Shown: positions 1 through 10,280 of the stretch, piece after piece
Layout: each line of letters starts with the position of its first letter
Position numbering within the stretch: position 1 is the first letter of the stretch
Source: Galeruca laticollis
Taxonomy: Eukaryota; Arthropoda; Insecta; Coleoptera; Chrysomelidae
NCBI GenBank assembly: GCA_963921935.1
Contig: OY998185.1
Coordinates: 28,240,487 to 28,304,486 of the forward strand
Length of the DNA: 64,000 bases
Direction: 5' to 3'
The notes under the pieces: generated by a model
Seen by the model: the letters and a program-made list of their open reading frames with translations, nothing else
Database searches by the model: none
What the model was told of the DNA's origin: nothing
Program-made: the position numbers and the translations under genes

Positions 1-1364
1 CTAAAAACATGAAAACTAAGATTTTGCAACTTTTCATTGCAGTATTTTCTAATATGAATTTGCCTCTGTGCTAAAATCTAACTTCCAGAATATGTTATAC
101 TAACATGTATTAAAATAAATTATTAAATAGTTTCTCTAAAATCGATCACAGAAAATGTGCAAAAGATTTATTTATCAATTAATTATAAGAGTTTCGGTTA
201 TGCTAAGAATTGTTGTTTGCTGTATACAATTAATAAATCCCTAATTCTTATTAACAATGATTATATTCCTGTTTTAAGCTAGTAGATGATTATTTCCGTC
301 ATCTATTGAGCAGCTATATTTTCTTATTAAGTATATATTCATATTTCACTGAATTTAAATTGATTAATCTGGCTTCGAAAAAATTAAGTTCTTAGATGTT
401 TCATCATACTTTAAATAGTTTGTTTTTTCATATGTGGCAGTGTCATGAAAACAGATTAAGGTTGAAAGAAATGAATCATTTGAAGTAAACTGAAATAAAT
501 TATAGATCTAGAAATCAAAAACATGGATCTGTGATAGAACTGTTTAATAAACATCTTATTTCTGCTTCTGATCTTCAACGATTTTTTCTTAGGTATATAT
601 GATAATATAAATTTTACAATTGGTTACCACCTGAATTAAAGATACCTAATAACTCTAGTTGTTTTTAAAAAAAGAGTGAAACAATTAATGCTAAATGTCT
701 AGAGATACCTATATTCTATAATTTTCCTATTTTTTTATTTTGAATTTTAATTTTTCTTGTCTCAACCATCTCTTGCAAAGGGGACTGGAGGTAGAATAAC
801 CAAGAGCTAAACTTCGCCTCTAGAATCCCTATTATGCATGAACTTATGTAAATTTCTTTAGTAAAGATTGTTTATTATGAAATTTACTGTTTCTAGATAA
901 TTCCACAATATATTGAAAAAATGTTAAAAATTTTAAGAAATTGACAATTGTTTAACACATTTAAAACAGTAATACTGTTTATTATTATCTAAATTTCTTT
1001 AATAAACACCGTTTATTATTATTATCTAGGTATCACAAAAATTTAGTATTTAAATTTAACCTTCGGATTATTTTTTATTAAAGTGTAAAAAACAAATTCA
1101 ATGTAAAAATTGGAGTGCACTAATTTATTTAAAAATAGAAAAATCAAAATTATTATATTAAGTACAGAACCTAATCTTAATTCTGTGAACGATAACCCAC
1201 TATATTATATCTAATTAATACTTTTTCCTACGAACTTTGAAGTTATCAATTAATTTTTTAGAAATTGATAACTGGTCTTATGTTATATAGCAAAAGTATT
1301 ATTAATAATAAACGTAATGGCCAAAGATGTATATTAGAAGACATCTGATTCGCCGGGTACTCAC
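1..1364 (-). other. Intron 1 of the Gq alpha gene (partial), AT-rich
   Basis: This lies 3' of the splice donor that ends the Gq first exon on the minus strand, so it is intronic and runs off the left edge. No coding exon is recognisable in it. It is very AT-rich and holds a MITE-like remnant around 870-1025. The rest shows no clear structure. Confidence 0.7.
870..1025. repeat. MITE-like remnant related to the one at 5697-5845
   Basis: The core (about 890-950) reads like the interior of the hairpin element at 5697-5845: both carry a TTCCACAATATA stretch followed by an AT-rich run and GACAATTGTTT. The flanking TTTATTA-rich arms are weakly inverted. Its TIRs are eroded, so the boundaries are approximate. 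Confidence 0.4.
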
Positions 1365-1482
1365 CAAGAAGTAGTAATTTGAGCTCTCGCCTAGCATCTC
1401 GTTTGTCTCGACGGAGTTGTTTTTCAATTTCGGCATTGATTCTTTTCTGTTCTCGAGCCTCATCTGATTGACAACACTGCAT
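1365..1482 (-). CDS. Galphaq: G protein alpha subunit q, first coding exon
   Basis: This is the N-terminal exon of a Gq-class heterotrimeric G-protein alpha subunit, which couples membrane receptors to phospholipase C beta. It encodes 39 codons plus one base: MQCC, then a charged helix (EQKRIN, KQLRRDKRDARREL) and the KLLLLG strand just before the P-loop. The two cysteines at residues 3-4 are the expected palmitoylation sites. The exon ends in phase 1 at a GTGAGT donor, directly before the GTGESGKST part of the P-loop, which is where Gq genes of other animals are also split. Translation past the donor into the intron is meaningless. The remaining exons lie left of the window. The start is the only ATG that gives the conserved N-terminus. 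The Q at position 5 and the A in RINAEIE are ordinary variants. Confidence 0.93.
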
Positions 1483-2002
1483 GGTCGTGGACTACTTGAT
1501 GGGGCCACGATATTCATTCACGCCGCGTCCTACGATTTCGCTAAAAACACACACCTACAATTTGACACTTCCCACAACGGCCACCATCGTAGCAACCTGG
1601 GTGTGGTGATTAACTTTGACCACTGACATGCTCTTATACTAGCTTTAGTCCAGAATTAAATCTAGTTACCGTTAACGAGATTAGAGAAGCCTCTGAGATG
1701 ACCTGCTAAAGGGATTAGCGGGCGCTACAAGCCTATTGCTAGTTCTATACTACACACAAGTTGAGCGACTCGTTGCGGTACGCGACGTTCCGTCGATCTA
1801 TAACCACAACCACTCGTAATTGCACTGCGTGAAAACGTTCACCATTGCTAAATGTTCGAACACTAATTTTATACTCAAAACACCTCCATTTTCATCAAGT
1901 ACAGCCGCCTATTGTCAATATGGCGCTGCCCCTGTACATTTGATGAATGAAATCACGCATGACAGGAAGCTTGAAGCCATATTTTTCTGGCGGAAAAATT
2001 GA

Positions 2003-2770
2003 AATAATCCATTATTTCATGTTATTACTCCAATTCAAAATTTATTACATATTATATTGATAAGCGATAGTAGTTTCAATTTATAAAAACGAAAGTTTCT
2101 ACAGACGCATCTAATATTATATTACATAATATTAAATGCATACTTAGAAATCCATTAACTATAAAATATTAACATTTTTCATTTTCTTCTATTCACTTTA
2201 ATGAGCATTCATTCTATGGAATAAAAATTCGTATATTTTTCATTTTTACAGTACATTACATATCTACTTGAGAAATCTAGCAGGTGACGAAAGAATGGTA
2301 AGACGGGGAAGTTTAAACAAAAAATTTTATACCACTTTTATCCAATTTTTCATTGAGTATCTGATATAATTTGAATTAAAAAAAATTAAATAATCTATTA
2401 TTTCATGTCATTACTCCAATTCAAAATTTATTATATATGATACTGATAAGCGATAGTAATTTCAATTTATAAAAACGAAAAAGTTTCTACAGAAGCATCT
2501 AATATTAGATTTTGAATGTATGCTTAGAAATCCAATAACTGTCAAATAATAACATTTTTGTTTTTGTTCTATTCACTGTAATGAGCATTCTATGGAATAA
2601 AAATTCGTATATTTTTCATTTTTACAGTACATTATATACCTACTTGAGAAATCTAGCAGGTGACGAAAGAATGGTAAGATGGGGAAGTTTAAGCAAACAT
2701 TTTTATACAACTTATCCCATTTTTCATTTGGTATCTGATATATTTTGAATTCATATTTAGAAATCCATTA
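2003..2770. repeat. Two-copy diverged tandem duplication, period about 387 bp
   Basis: Copy 1 (about 2003-2378) and copy 2 (about 2388-2770) share the same order of segments: ATTATTTCATG, ACTCCAATTCAAAATTTATTA, GATAAGCGATAGTA, a TTTCTACAGA segment, TATGGAATAAAAATTCGTAT, CTTGAGAAATCTAGCAGGTGACGAAAGAATGGTAAGA and GGTATCTGATAT-like text. They differ by scattered substitutions and small indels, so the duplication is not recent. Confidence 0.85.
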
Positions 2771-3149
2771 ACTCCAATACAGTGGCGGATTTACGGCTGA
2801 GTAGGCTGAAGCCTAGGGCAGCAAATTTGGCCAACATTTTTTTGTCTTACAGAAATAAGAAAACATGTGTACTTATGTGCGCACGTAAGAAGTTATACTT
2901 CTTTCGTGTTCTTAGAAAAATTACTTCTCTGGTGTTAAGTCAAATTTTTTGGAAAAATCCTTCTTTGTGTTAAAGAAAATTTATTTTTTCCACAATCGGG
3001 AACAAAATTCATTATTATTCAACTGAAAATATGAGCAAGGTAGCATATTGAATCACAAGTGAGCAAAGCACAGAAGAGCAAAGTAAATAACTTTCTTCAC
3101 AAAAGTGATCAAAATAAATAACTTTAATTACAAGTGAGCAAAATAAATA

Positions 3150-3509
3150 ACTTTTCGTACTTCCGGGCCTAAAGTGACAACTTCACTCCCTTGTGACAGG
3201 TACTAAAGTGTCACATTTAATCCCTCCGGGATTAAATATTGACGAAACTCCCGGAACGATTAAATCACAAACAAACGAATTTAAGGGATATTTTATTGAA
3301 AAATATAATTAATTAGAATGGTAATTAACGTTAATATTCAAATTTACAATGACACTAGTAATGACAATGTTTCTAAATTATAACTGTCACAACGCAATGT
3401 TACTATGGTAACTTATTTTAAAGACAGTTTATTAAATGAGTTGAAGAGAGAAAAAACTGATTGAAATTATTGAAATAATTAATAAAATCATACCGGAAGT
3501 ACGAAAAGT
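3150..3509. mobile_element. Short TIR element (MITE-like)
   Basis: Perfect 17-bp terminal inverted repeats are visible: ACTTTTCGTACTTCCGG at 3150-3166 and its reverse complement at 3493-3509. The interior has no coding capacity and contains small hairpins around ATTTAATCCCTCCGGGATTAAAT. It sits directly beside a second inverted repeat (3512-3638), and both lie between two copies of a 26-bp sequence. Confidence 0.7.
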
Positions 3510-3511
3510 AT

Positions 3512-3638
3512 CGTATATACCTTGCGACTGAAGTACATTTAATCCTTCAGGTAAATTATGGCCCTCCCTGCGGTCGGGCCATAAACTTTACCTTCAGGAT
3601 TAAATGTACTACTTCAGTCCCGCGGTATATAATATACT
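3512..3638. repeat. Hairpin: about 50-bp inverted repeat arms
   Basis: The left arm (about 3514-3563, from TATATACC through GACTGAAGTACATTTAATCC to TATGGCCC) is the near reverse complement of the right arm (about 3576-3632, GGGCCATAAA to GCGGTATATA). Only a short CTCCCTGCGGTC loop lies between them. The arm text resembles fragments inside the neighbouring MITE (AAGTGTCACATTTAATCC), so the two may be one composite element. Confidence 0.8.
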
Positions 3639-3921
3639 ATTAATTACAAGTGAGCAAAATAAATACACAATCGTATAATTGGTTGCATACTCTCAGTACA
3701 ACAAGTTGTACACCATAGACAATTTGTCTATGTTGTACACGAAGTAGAAGGTTTGAACGCGAGTTATCTGTGGTTTGAACTCAGGGGCGAAAAAGAATAA
3801 CAGAATTTATGAAAGGTAAGGTCATAGACAAATAATAGTATATTATTATTATTTCTCTATGGGTAAGGTTTAGTAAGGTTAACATATAGCGAGTTTTGAA
3901 CTAAATTTTAGGGTATTGAAA

Positions 3922-4090
3922 ATGTCGAAAAAACGAGTAAATAAGAAAGGAAAAGATATAGATGACGATTTCGAAGAAACTTCCAGTATTATAAGCGAAA
4001 AAGCATCTGCTAAAGTTAATAAAAATAAGACTGCAAAAAAGGGAAAAAAAGGAAAGGATCACTGGAGTGGTGACGAGGATAATGACCAAG
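3922..4090 (+). CDS. ABCF1: ABCF1-like ATPase, coding exon 1 (start codon)
   Basis: This is the start of an ABC-F ATPase of the ABCF1 (ABC50) class, a soluble protein without membrane segments that works with eIF2 and ribosomes. It encodes residues 1-56: MSKKRVNKKGKD, an acidic patch, lysine-rich text and the motif KDHWSGDEDNDQ, a first version of the DDWSD unit repeated in exon 3. The donor is G|GTTAGT, phase 1. The ATG at 3922 is the first in frame and is followed by a normal lysine/glutamate-rich ABCF1 N-terminus. The exon was joined by reading through splice sites; the continuous frame in the intron is not coding. Confidence 0.88.
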
Positions 4091-4150
4091 GTTAGTTGGT
4101 CAAAAAGTTTATATTGTGGCATATAAATTACAAACTACATTTTTTTTTAG

Positions 4151-4222
4151 AAAAAGAAATTGTAGAAAAATCTGTTCCAGCTGACAATAAACCAGCACCT
4201 AAGAAGAAGGCTACTAAAAAAG
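4151..4222 (+). CDS. ABCF1: ABCF1-like ATPase, coding exon 2
   Basis: This short 72-bp exon lies between a TTTTTTTTAG acceptor and an AAAG|GTAAGT donor, entering and leaving in phase 1. It encodes residues 57-80, a lysine/proline-rich stretch (KPAPKKKATKK). The preceding intron is only 60 bp. The following intron runs about 28.9 kb to 33077 and is full of transposons. The phase fits exon 3 exactly (G|GA), which supports the assignment although the sequence itself is low in complexity. Confidence 0.8.
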
Positions 4223-6399
4223 GTAAGTCGGATAAATATCAAATAATTGTCAGCAGTAATGAACAAAATTTTTTGTAGTAATATTTGAATTTTTGATCCT
4301 TACATTCTGTGTGGATTTTTTCTGCATTCTTTCTACTTCTACTAAGACTTGTTGAATTTGTCTATATGTGGTTCTTTAGCAGATACCTGACAATCATTGC
4401 CTTTCTACTCATTTTTGAACTCATTATTCGCTATATAACTAAAGATATCTTAGGCAACGGAAATTAGTATTTCCATTCGAATTTCCGTTCTTTTAACCCT
4501 TCCATATGGAAGACTATTCGAAGAAATTTTATAATGTGAATCTACGATATGTAGACCTCATTTAATCATATTTCAATACTTTTTATAACTTATAATAATG
4601 TACAATTTTAACTAATTTATGTATTTATTTAAGTAATTTTAAGATTGAAATTAGGTACGGTCCTAATTCTGAGCAAAGAAACATGCTGTTGTGTTTGATT
4701 ACACCATGTGACAGCAACCAGTGTGTTGATGACATTCTTATAATAAAATCGGTAAAAATGTTATAAAATATTTTTAAGCTCATAGTTTTCCACTAGGTGG
4801 TGTAATCTATTGTTTATAAATATAATTAAGTTTTTTTACTAAATATACCATAATCAACTTTTCAAAAAATATCAATATTACGAACTAATGTTCTTATACA
4901 TTAACTGTTTAAGTAATTTTTTACCTATTCTGTGTACCCTTAAATATGCCTAAACTGATTGAAACAACATTAAAGGTAGGTTTCAGAAAAAAAGAACACA
5001 TTTAATATTTTAACTGGAAACTAGAGGCACTTATGTGACAGCTGAATTATGATCTTTCCTGGAAATTTCAAACCCAATGCTATCTAACCAAATGAACAAA
5101 AAGACAAACATTGTCAATTATTGATCTGCAAATGATATCTTATATTTCATATCATTATTGCCATCAATAACATTTTAACATAGGTTTATTAGAACATAAT
5201 GAAACAATGGTTATAACAATTAACATAACTTTACAAAATATAACAAACAATTACTGCCTAATTATTTTAAATATTCAAGTTACTTGCCATCATTATCTAG
5301 ACACAAATTCAGTCTTTCTATAGTGAAATTAACACTAGCTTCAATTTCAAAAGTATTTTGAACTCTTCCTCACATCTAGTTGAACATGTTTTAAAAACTC
5401 GCTGGCCTGGGAAAATACCCTTTTGTCCAATACGTTTATTTGAGAATGCCAATGGAGTAGAAATAAAATAGACCTAGCAACTCATTCATAATATTGGGAT
5501 TGTGATGATGTTATGAAACCATCATTAAAAACTATACTAAAACCAAATAGTTTGAAAAGTGCAATGACCTGGTAACGTACACATAAAGATGAAAGCTTTG
5601 TTGTCATATTTTATTCTAAAATTTCTTTATCTTTGTGAATAATTCGAAAATACATTAAAAAACTCTAAAACTAATAATTTTAATATGTATTCTTGGTATT
5701 AGTGTTTTTAAATGAAACTCACGGTCTCTAGTTAATTCCACAATATAATAAAAGTTATTGAAAATTCTAAAAAAATGACAATTGTTTCGATAAATAAATA
5801 ATAATAAATCAACAGACCGTGAGTTTCATTTAAAAACACTAATATGAGCATATTCCACGAAGTAAGGGTCGAGACAGTTAATTTCATGTATTCTTGAATT
5901 TTTCAAAATTCAGTTATTATGATGTAATACTATGATTTATGAGTCACATAGAAAAAGGTTATTTTTATGAAATAAAGTTTGTACTTCTATTTCTAATGCT
6001 TAAGAACTTTCTTCAAATAGTGGCAGCGTCTGCCTGAATTGTGAATCAAAAGATGCCTGTCTTGCTTCGGCTCATTCCTTAAACAAGGAAAGACGAACGG
6101 GCGAGTAACAATGTTCGGACCGAACCGATTGAACAGTCACACCAGTGGCAGAACAATAATGTAAACAGAAACTAAATTAGGATGAAAATAAAAGTATTAG
6201 GAACTTTCAAGTATTTTATTTGTTGGAGTTGATTGTATTATCTAAACTTCATTAAATATTGTTAAGTATCTAAAGTAATGAAAAATTTCGGATTAGATAC
6301 AGACTTGAAAGGTTAAAGTAGAACATCTATCAAGAAATAAATTTACACATTTTACAACCAAAACAATATTAATATAAAAATATGTAACAGGTTTTTCAC
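4223..6399. other. ABCF1 intron 2, proximal part without genes
   Basis: AT-rich intronic sequence with no recognisable coding remnant. The only clear structure is the inverted-repeat element at 5697-5845. I see nothing else that can be supported. Confidence 0.6.
5697..5845. mobile_element. 149-bp hairpin MITE with perfect 31-bp arms
   Basis: The 31-bp arms at 5697-5727 and 5815-5845 (TATTAGTGTTTTTAAATGAA... and its exact reverse complement) flank an 87-bp AT-rich centre. The centre matches a remnant at about 890-950, so this is a repeated family. No ORF is present. Confidence 0.85.
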
Positions 6400-8180
6400 T
6401 ATAACTTGACCCCCCCCCCTGTTAATTTTGTAACTAAGTGATACAAAAAAATGTTTTATACAAAAGTTTTACGAAATCAACTAATTTTATCCAAAATTAT
6501 TTCAGAAAATGAAATATTTACAGGGTGGACAGCATATTAAATGCAACTTCATTTTCCAATGATACACCCTGTATATTGTTTGGTAGCCCTTTTTCTCCTG
6601 ATCTCAAATATATATGCATATGTTGGTCTGTCTTTTTTATTTTAAGAACTACCAAGTTCTAAATTATTCTAAAAAATTTATATATTTGGACAATCTTATA
6701 ATCATTTTTTCAATGTATACTTTCATTATTATTAAAGTAAATTTCTTCTTTGAGGAACGGCCTCATGAACATATCCTACAGTGTTTAATCCGGACTATTT
6801 GACAGCCATGAAATGGATGCACCGTAGCCAATCCAAAGATCAAATTGACCACATAAATGCTCTCGAACTTCTAAAGCTCTGTGCGGGGGCGCTCTGTCCT
6901 GTTGCCAAATCATATTTGCTCCAATTCTTCAGAACATATCCTACAGTGTTAAATCCGGACTATTTGACGGCCATGAAATGGATGCACTGTAGCCAATTCA
7001 AAGATCAAATTGACCACTTAAATGCTCTCGAACTTCCAAAACTCTGTGCGGGGGCGCTCTGTCCTGTTTCCAAATTTTATTTGCTCCAATTCTTCAGCAG
7101 AAAATTGTTGCTCCTAAAGCTGAGCTGGCAATTTATTTTCTAAATAAGTTTCTCATGTTAATGTGTAGTCAAAAAATTAGGCCCCACAATTTTATTATAC
7201 ACAATGCCACACCAAACGTTAAAAACTTTATACCGTTTTTTTTTAATTTGAATCACTTTTCGTTGACTTCGATTTTTGTTTTCCCAAAAATCTCTATTTT
7301 TTCTGTTGAATTCTCTTGCTGTGGAAAATGATTATTTATCCGTCCAGAATTCTAACCATTTCCGCTTTTGGTCTTATGTGAGGAGATGTGCTGGTAGTAA
7401 CTTGTATGGCCTATACTGGTTCTTTTTCAATACTCTATGAATCCTTGAACAACTTATTTCAAGTTCACATGGTGCTTCCTTTAACCCATTTTCCGATTTT
7501 CTGAAGCAATTTTTATGAAGTTGTGTGGTTGTATTCAATTGAAATAACCTTCAACTCTCAACATTTATCAACATTTAATTATAATAACAATACCTTCAAA
7601 ATAAAGCAATAAGTCGAGTTCGTGATTTTCTTTCCCTAAGACACTACTCTTTTTTTCTTACACGGTTGATTTGAAAATGTATTTTTACTTGGAGATAGAC
7701 GATCTGGATACATCGCCATATTTTATCTCCTTTCAGCTTTCTTGTTTTAATTGTTATTCACTTAAAGTGAAAATATTTCAGATTGTGCAGCTTCTGCATA
7801 ATGCATGCTTAAATAATTTTATTGAATGTCAAATGAGGTTTATTGATTTATTACAGCCTACTACTTGACAACTGATTACTGAGTTTACCAGATGGTTTTC
7901 AAAATTTGACACTTTGTAGTTTTCAAAATAAGAGAGGCAGACCGACATATCCATATATATTCGAGATAAGCAGAAACATATCTAGCCAAAAATAGAAAAA
8001 TTTACAGGGTGTCTCATTTGGTAAAATGAAGTTAAATTTAATGTGTTGTCCATCCTGTATATATTTCAGTTTGTGGAATAATTTTGAAAAAATTAAGTTG
8101 ATTTTGTACAACTTTTGTACGAAACATTTTTTTGTATCTCTATTAGTTACAAATTTAAGGGGGGAGGGAGGGGGATAATT
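6400..8180 (-). mobile_element. Degenerate mariner-like element with long TIRs
   Basis: Roughly 170-bp terminal segments are inverted copies of each other. The left end (about 6405-6575) runs from a C-run through GTTACAAAATTAACAG-like text to TACAGGGTGG...ACACCCTGTATA. The right end (about 8001-8180) shows the same landmarks in reverse, ending in a GGGGGGAGGGAGGGGG run. The interior carries a broken transposase on the minus strand. The outer boundaries are approximate because the arms have diverged. Confidence 0.7.
6778..7640 (-). pseudogene. Decayed DDE transposase (mariner/Tc superfamily) with duplicated core
   Basis: Reading the minus strand from about 7230, an FNVWCGIV-like piece, YNKIVGPNFF, then QQDRAPPH...EVREHL...ISWLSNSPD can be recognised. 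These match the QQDGAPPH and W(P)xxSPDL blocks around the second and third catalytic residues of this superfamily. Stops and frameshifts break the frame. The segment encoding the QQD to SPD part is present twice in tandem (about 6781-6935 and 6940-7095), so the long open frame on the plus strand here is antisense to the duplication and not a gene. The N-terminal part (7250-7640) is too eroded to read with confidence. Confidence 0.65.
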
Positions 8181-8387
8181 ATGCTGAAAAACCGGTACCG
8201 AATTTTCGTTCCTTTTTGGTGCTATAAACAACACATTTCACGTTTTGTTTTAAAAGTTCAAGAATTGAGTGGTTTCCTTGCAATGGTCTCCTTTGTGAAT
8301 TTTTTTAAGGATTAACTTCGTTTGTTAGTAATAATTTAAAATTAATATTTTTGCTTATTTTACCTGTGTACCTATATATTTTTGTAA

Positions 8388-8427
8388 TTGACTGATGAAG
8401 AAATAAACATATTTCGAAAGCTTTCAA
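8388..8427 (+). ncRNA. Hammerhead-ribozyme-like motif (type I, minimal)
   Basis: Visible in order: TTGA (8388-8391), the full core CTGATGA (8392-8398), one extra A, stem II GAAATA/TATTTC with loop AACA (8400-8415), GAA (8416-8418), self-complementary AGCT (8419-8422), T as the cleavage-site residue, then TCAA (8424-8427) pairing with TTGA as stem I. Hammerheads with tiny stem III are known in Penelope-like retroelements and retrozymes, where they act as dimers. The unpaired A after CTGATGA is a deviation. Activity is inferred, not shown. Confidence 0.6.
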
Positions 8428-8459
8428 CATTAAGTAAAAAGAGTTATTCCTGATAACTT

Positions 8460-9402
8460 TTCAACTATATGTATATACTGGGTGGTCCACCACATTTACC
8501 TCGGTATTTTTACGAGAAATGAAGAGAGTTAGGGGAAAACTTTTAGCACAGTCATATGTGGGTCCATGAGGAGCATATTCCAAAATTATTTTGAAATATA
8601 TAGGGTGATTCCTAAAAAAAGAACATACCAAAGTTATATTTTTTCTTATGGAACACCCTATATTTTTAGATACTATAGACAAAATAAAGGTCAAATACTA
8701 TTATATTTCCCATACTTAAAACTGACCGTTTCTGAGAAATTTGAAAATACAGACCATAATTTGAAAATTGTTTTCACCCTGTAACGTATAACGAGCTGCT
8801 CATGATTAAATTTACTGCTTAGCTCAAAGGTTAAAGTTAACTACTACATGAAATTTTTAATGCAATATTATACAGAGTGGCGAAAAAAATTTCCTCAAAA
8901 TTTGGACACACATTTAATCGAATAACTTCTTAAAGTTATTTAGTGGCGTAATTTGACGCAGAATTAGATTCCCTTCAAAACTATATTAGGGTTCCCTATA
9001 CCTATCTCTTCCCCTTTTTACAAAAAAGGCGTTTTTATATGTTACTCATGAGTAATTTTTTTGTCTTAAAAATGAAACTCACCGTATTGTAATGAAAAGC
9101 TTAAAAAGCGTTTTAAAAACCTTTTTATTAAGGAATACGTAGATTCGCTATAAGCACAAGTTTAAATTTTTGGTAATACGGTGTATCTAAAGTAAAATGC
9201 TGGCAAATGTAAAAACTCAAATTTATTGCCATTTCTGAAATATTAAAGCATTCTTCAAAATAAGAAGATGCACGTGTCTTAATTACTGAGGCGAAATATG
9301 TTAAATTCGCTTCATATTGAAATAAATACCAAAATTACAATATGGGGTCAATAAAAACATACATTTACGATTTCCTATGAAACTTATTATACTATTTTTT
9401 CA
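8460..9402. other. Patchwork of transposon termini, no gene
   Basis: This holds several short segments with GGGTG/CACCC ends typical of IS630/Tc-type elements: TACTGGGTGGTCC at 8477, ATAGGGTGATTCC at about 8602 facing GGAACACCCTATA at about 8650, CACCCTGTAACG at 8775, and a start-like TACAGAGTGGCGAAA at about 8872. Nothing coding could be supported. The last part leads into the transposase remnant at 9541. Confidence 0.5.
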
Positions 9403-9540
9403 ATAATAGTAGGCTATGGCCTAGATGCCATTAATTATTATTATGAAACAAAAAGTATTTGACAGTGACAAAACTTGTTAATCAAACCATTATCATTGTT
9501 TTAACTAGTTTAAAATTAATGTCTTTTTGAAATATTGTAA

Positions 9541-10160
9541 AATGAGAACTTATCACCAGGAAGAACGAATTGATATGATTTTGATAATCGGTAAGTGTGG
9601 AGAAAACTGTTTATTAGCGTCGAGAGTATATGCCCAAAGGTATCCTAACAGGAGTCATCCTAACAAGCGTTAATTGGAAAAGTTATTGCAGCTTTTCCGA
9701 AGAACAAGCAGTGTATCTTATAATATGCAAGAACGGCAAAAACTGGTTACTGGAAATGAGGAAAATTAATATTTAGTGATGTTATCTCTAGTTGAATACC
9801 CTCACACAAGTCAGCGAAACATATGTGAAACAACTGGAATAAGCAGAGTATTCAAAGAATAATTAAAAAGTACAAATTCCACCCGTATCGCATTCAACTA
9901 CATCAACAGCTTTTTGAAGAAGATTTTGATCGATGACTGAATTTTTGTTTATGGGTGTTTGGTGATAAAGAAACTTTTTTTTGATTATGTGCTTTTTTCC
10001 GATGAGTCAACTTTTCATAGCAATGGATGAGTTAACAGACATAACTTTCACTATTACAGTGACGAACCTACAAAGCGGGTAAAGAGGACTTGTCGCTGGA
10101 GAAGACTTCATCACGCCATAGTAGAGGTTGCATGCTCTGAAGCCATCCCATTAGCTTAAA
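9541..10160 (+). pseudogene. Decayed mariner/Tc-type transposase
   Basis: This starts MRTYHQEERIDMILIIGKCGENCLLASRVYAQRYPNRSHPNKR and then meets a stop. It has the same layout as the N-terminus of the intact transposase downstream (E-K-V-E-I-V-L-I-Y-G...A-x-x-F-x-x-R-x-P-x-R). Further fragments follow (an HTH region, HPYRIQLHQQLFEEDFDR-like text, FSDESTFHSNG-like text around 9995-10030) with several stops and frameshifts. An inverted copy of about 9403-10270 lies at 17270-18127. No function is expected. Confidence 0.7.
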
Positions 10161-10280
10161 GAACTGAATATGTTTTGATTGCTCATAAAGTAAATAATGT
10201 AAAAAATAATATACAAGAGTTTTAATCTGAACCTTTCCCAAGAAAAATACTTCAAAAAATTATATGTATATATATATATA

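Larger units (their letters stand above)
1483..3921. other. Intergenic region between divergent Gq and ABCF1 genes
   Basis: About 2.4 kb separates the two divergent start codons and must hold both promoters and 5' UTRs. The part next to Gq (about 1490-1830) is less AT-rich than its surroundings and has CG dinucleotides, consistent with a promoter or 5' UTR, but I see no firm TATA or initiator. A tandem duplication (2003-2770) and a TIR/hairpin element (3124-3665) fill much of the rest. The stretch at about 2771-2975, beginning CAGTGGCGGATTTACGG, looks like a transposon terminus, but I cannot name the family. A short inverted repeat around TTGTACACCATAGACAA / TTGTCTATGTTGTACA lies at about 3705-3740. 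Confidence 0.6.

Noticed and set aside
4096..4278. Plus-strand frame starting inside ABCF1 intron 1
   Set aside because: It is exon 2 read with its flanking intron sequence; splice sites and phase define 4151-4222.
6781..7143. 120-residue plus-strand frame with two similar halves
   Set aside because: It is antisense to a tandemly duplicated transposase fragment; only the minus-strand reading matches a family.
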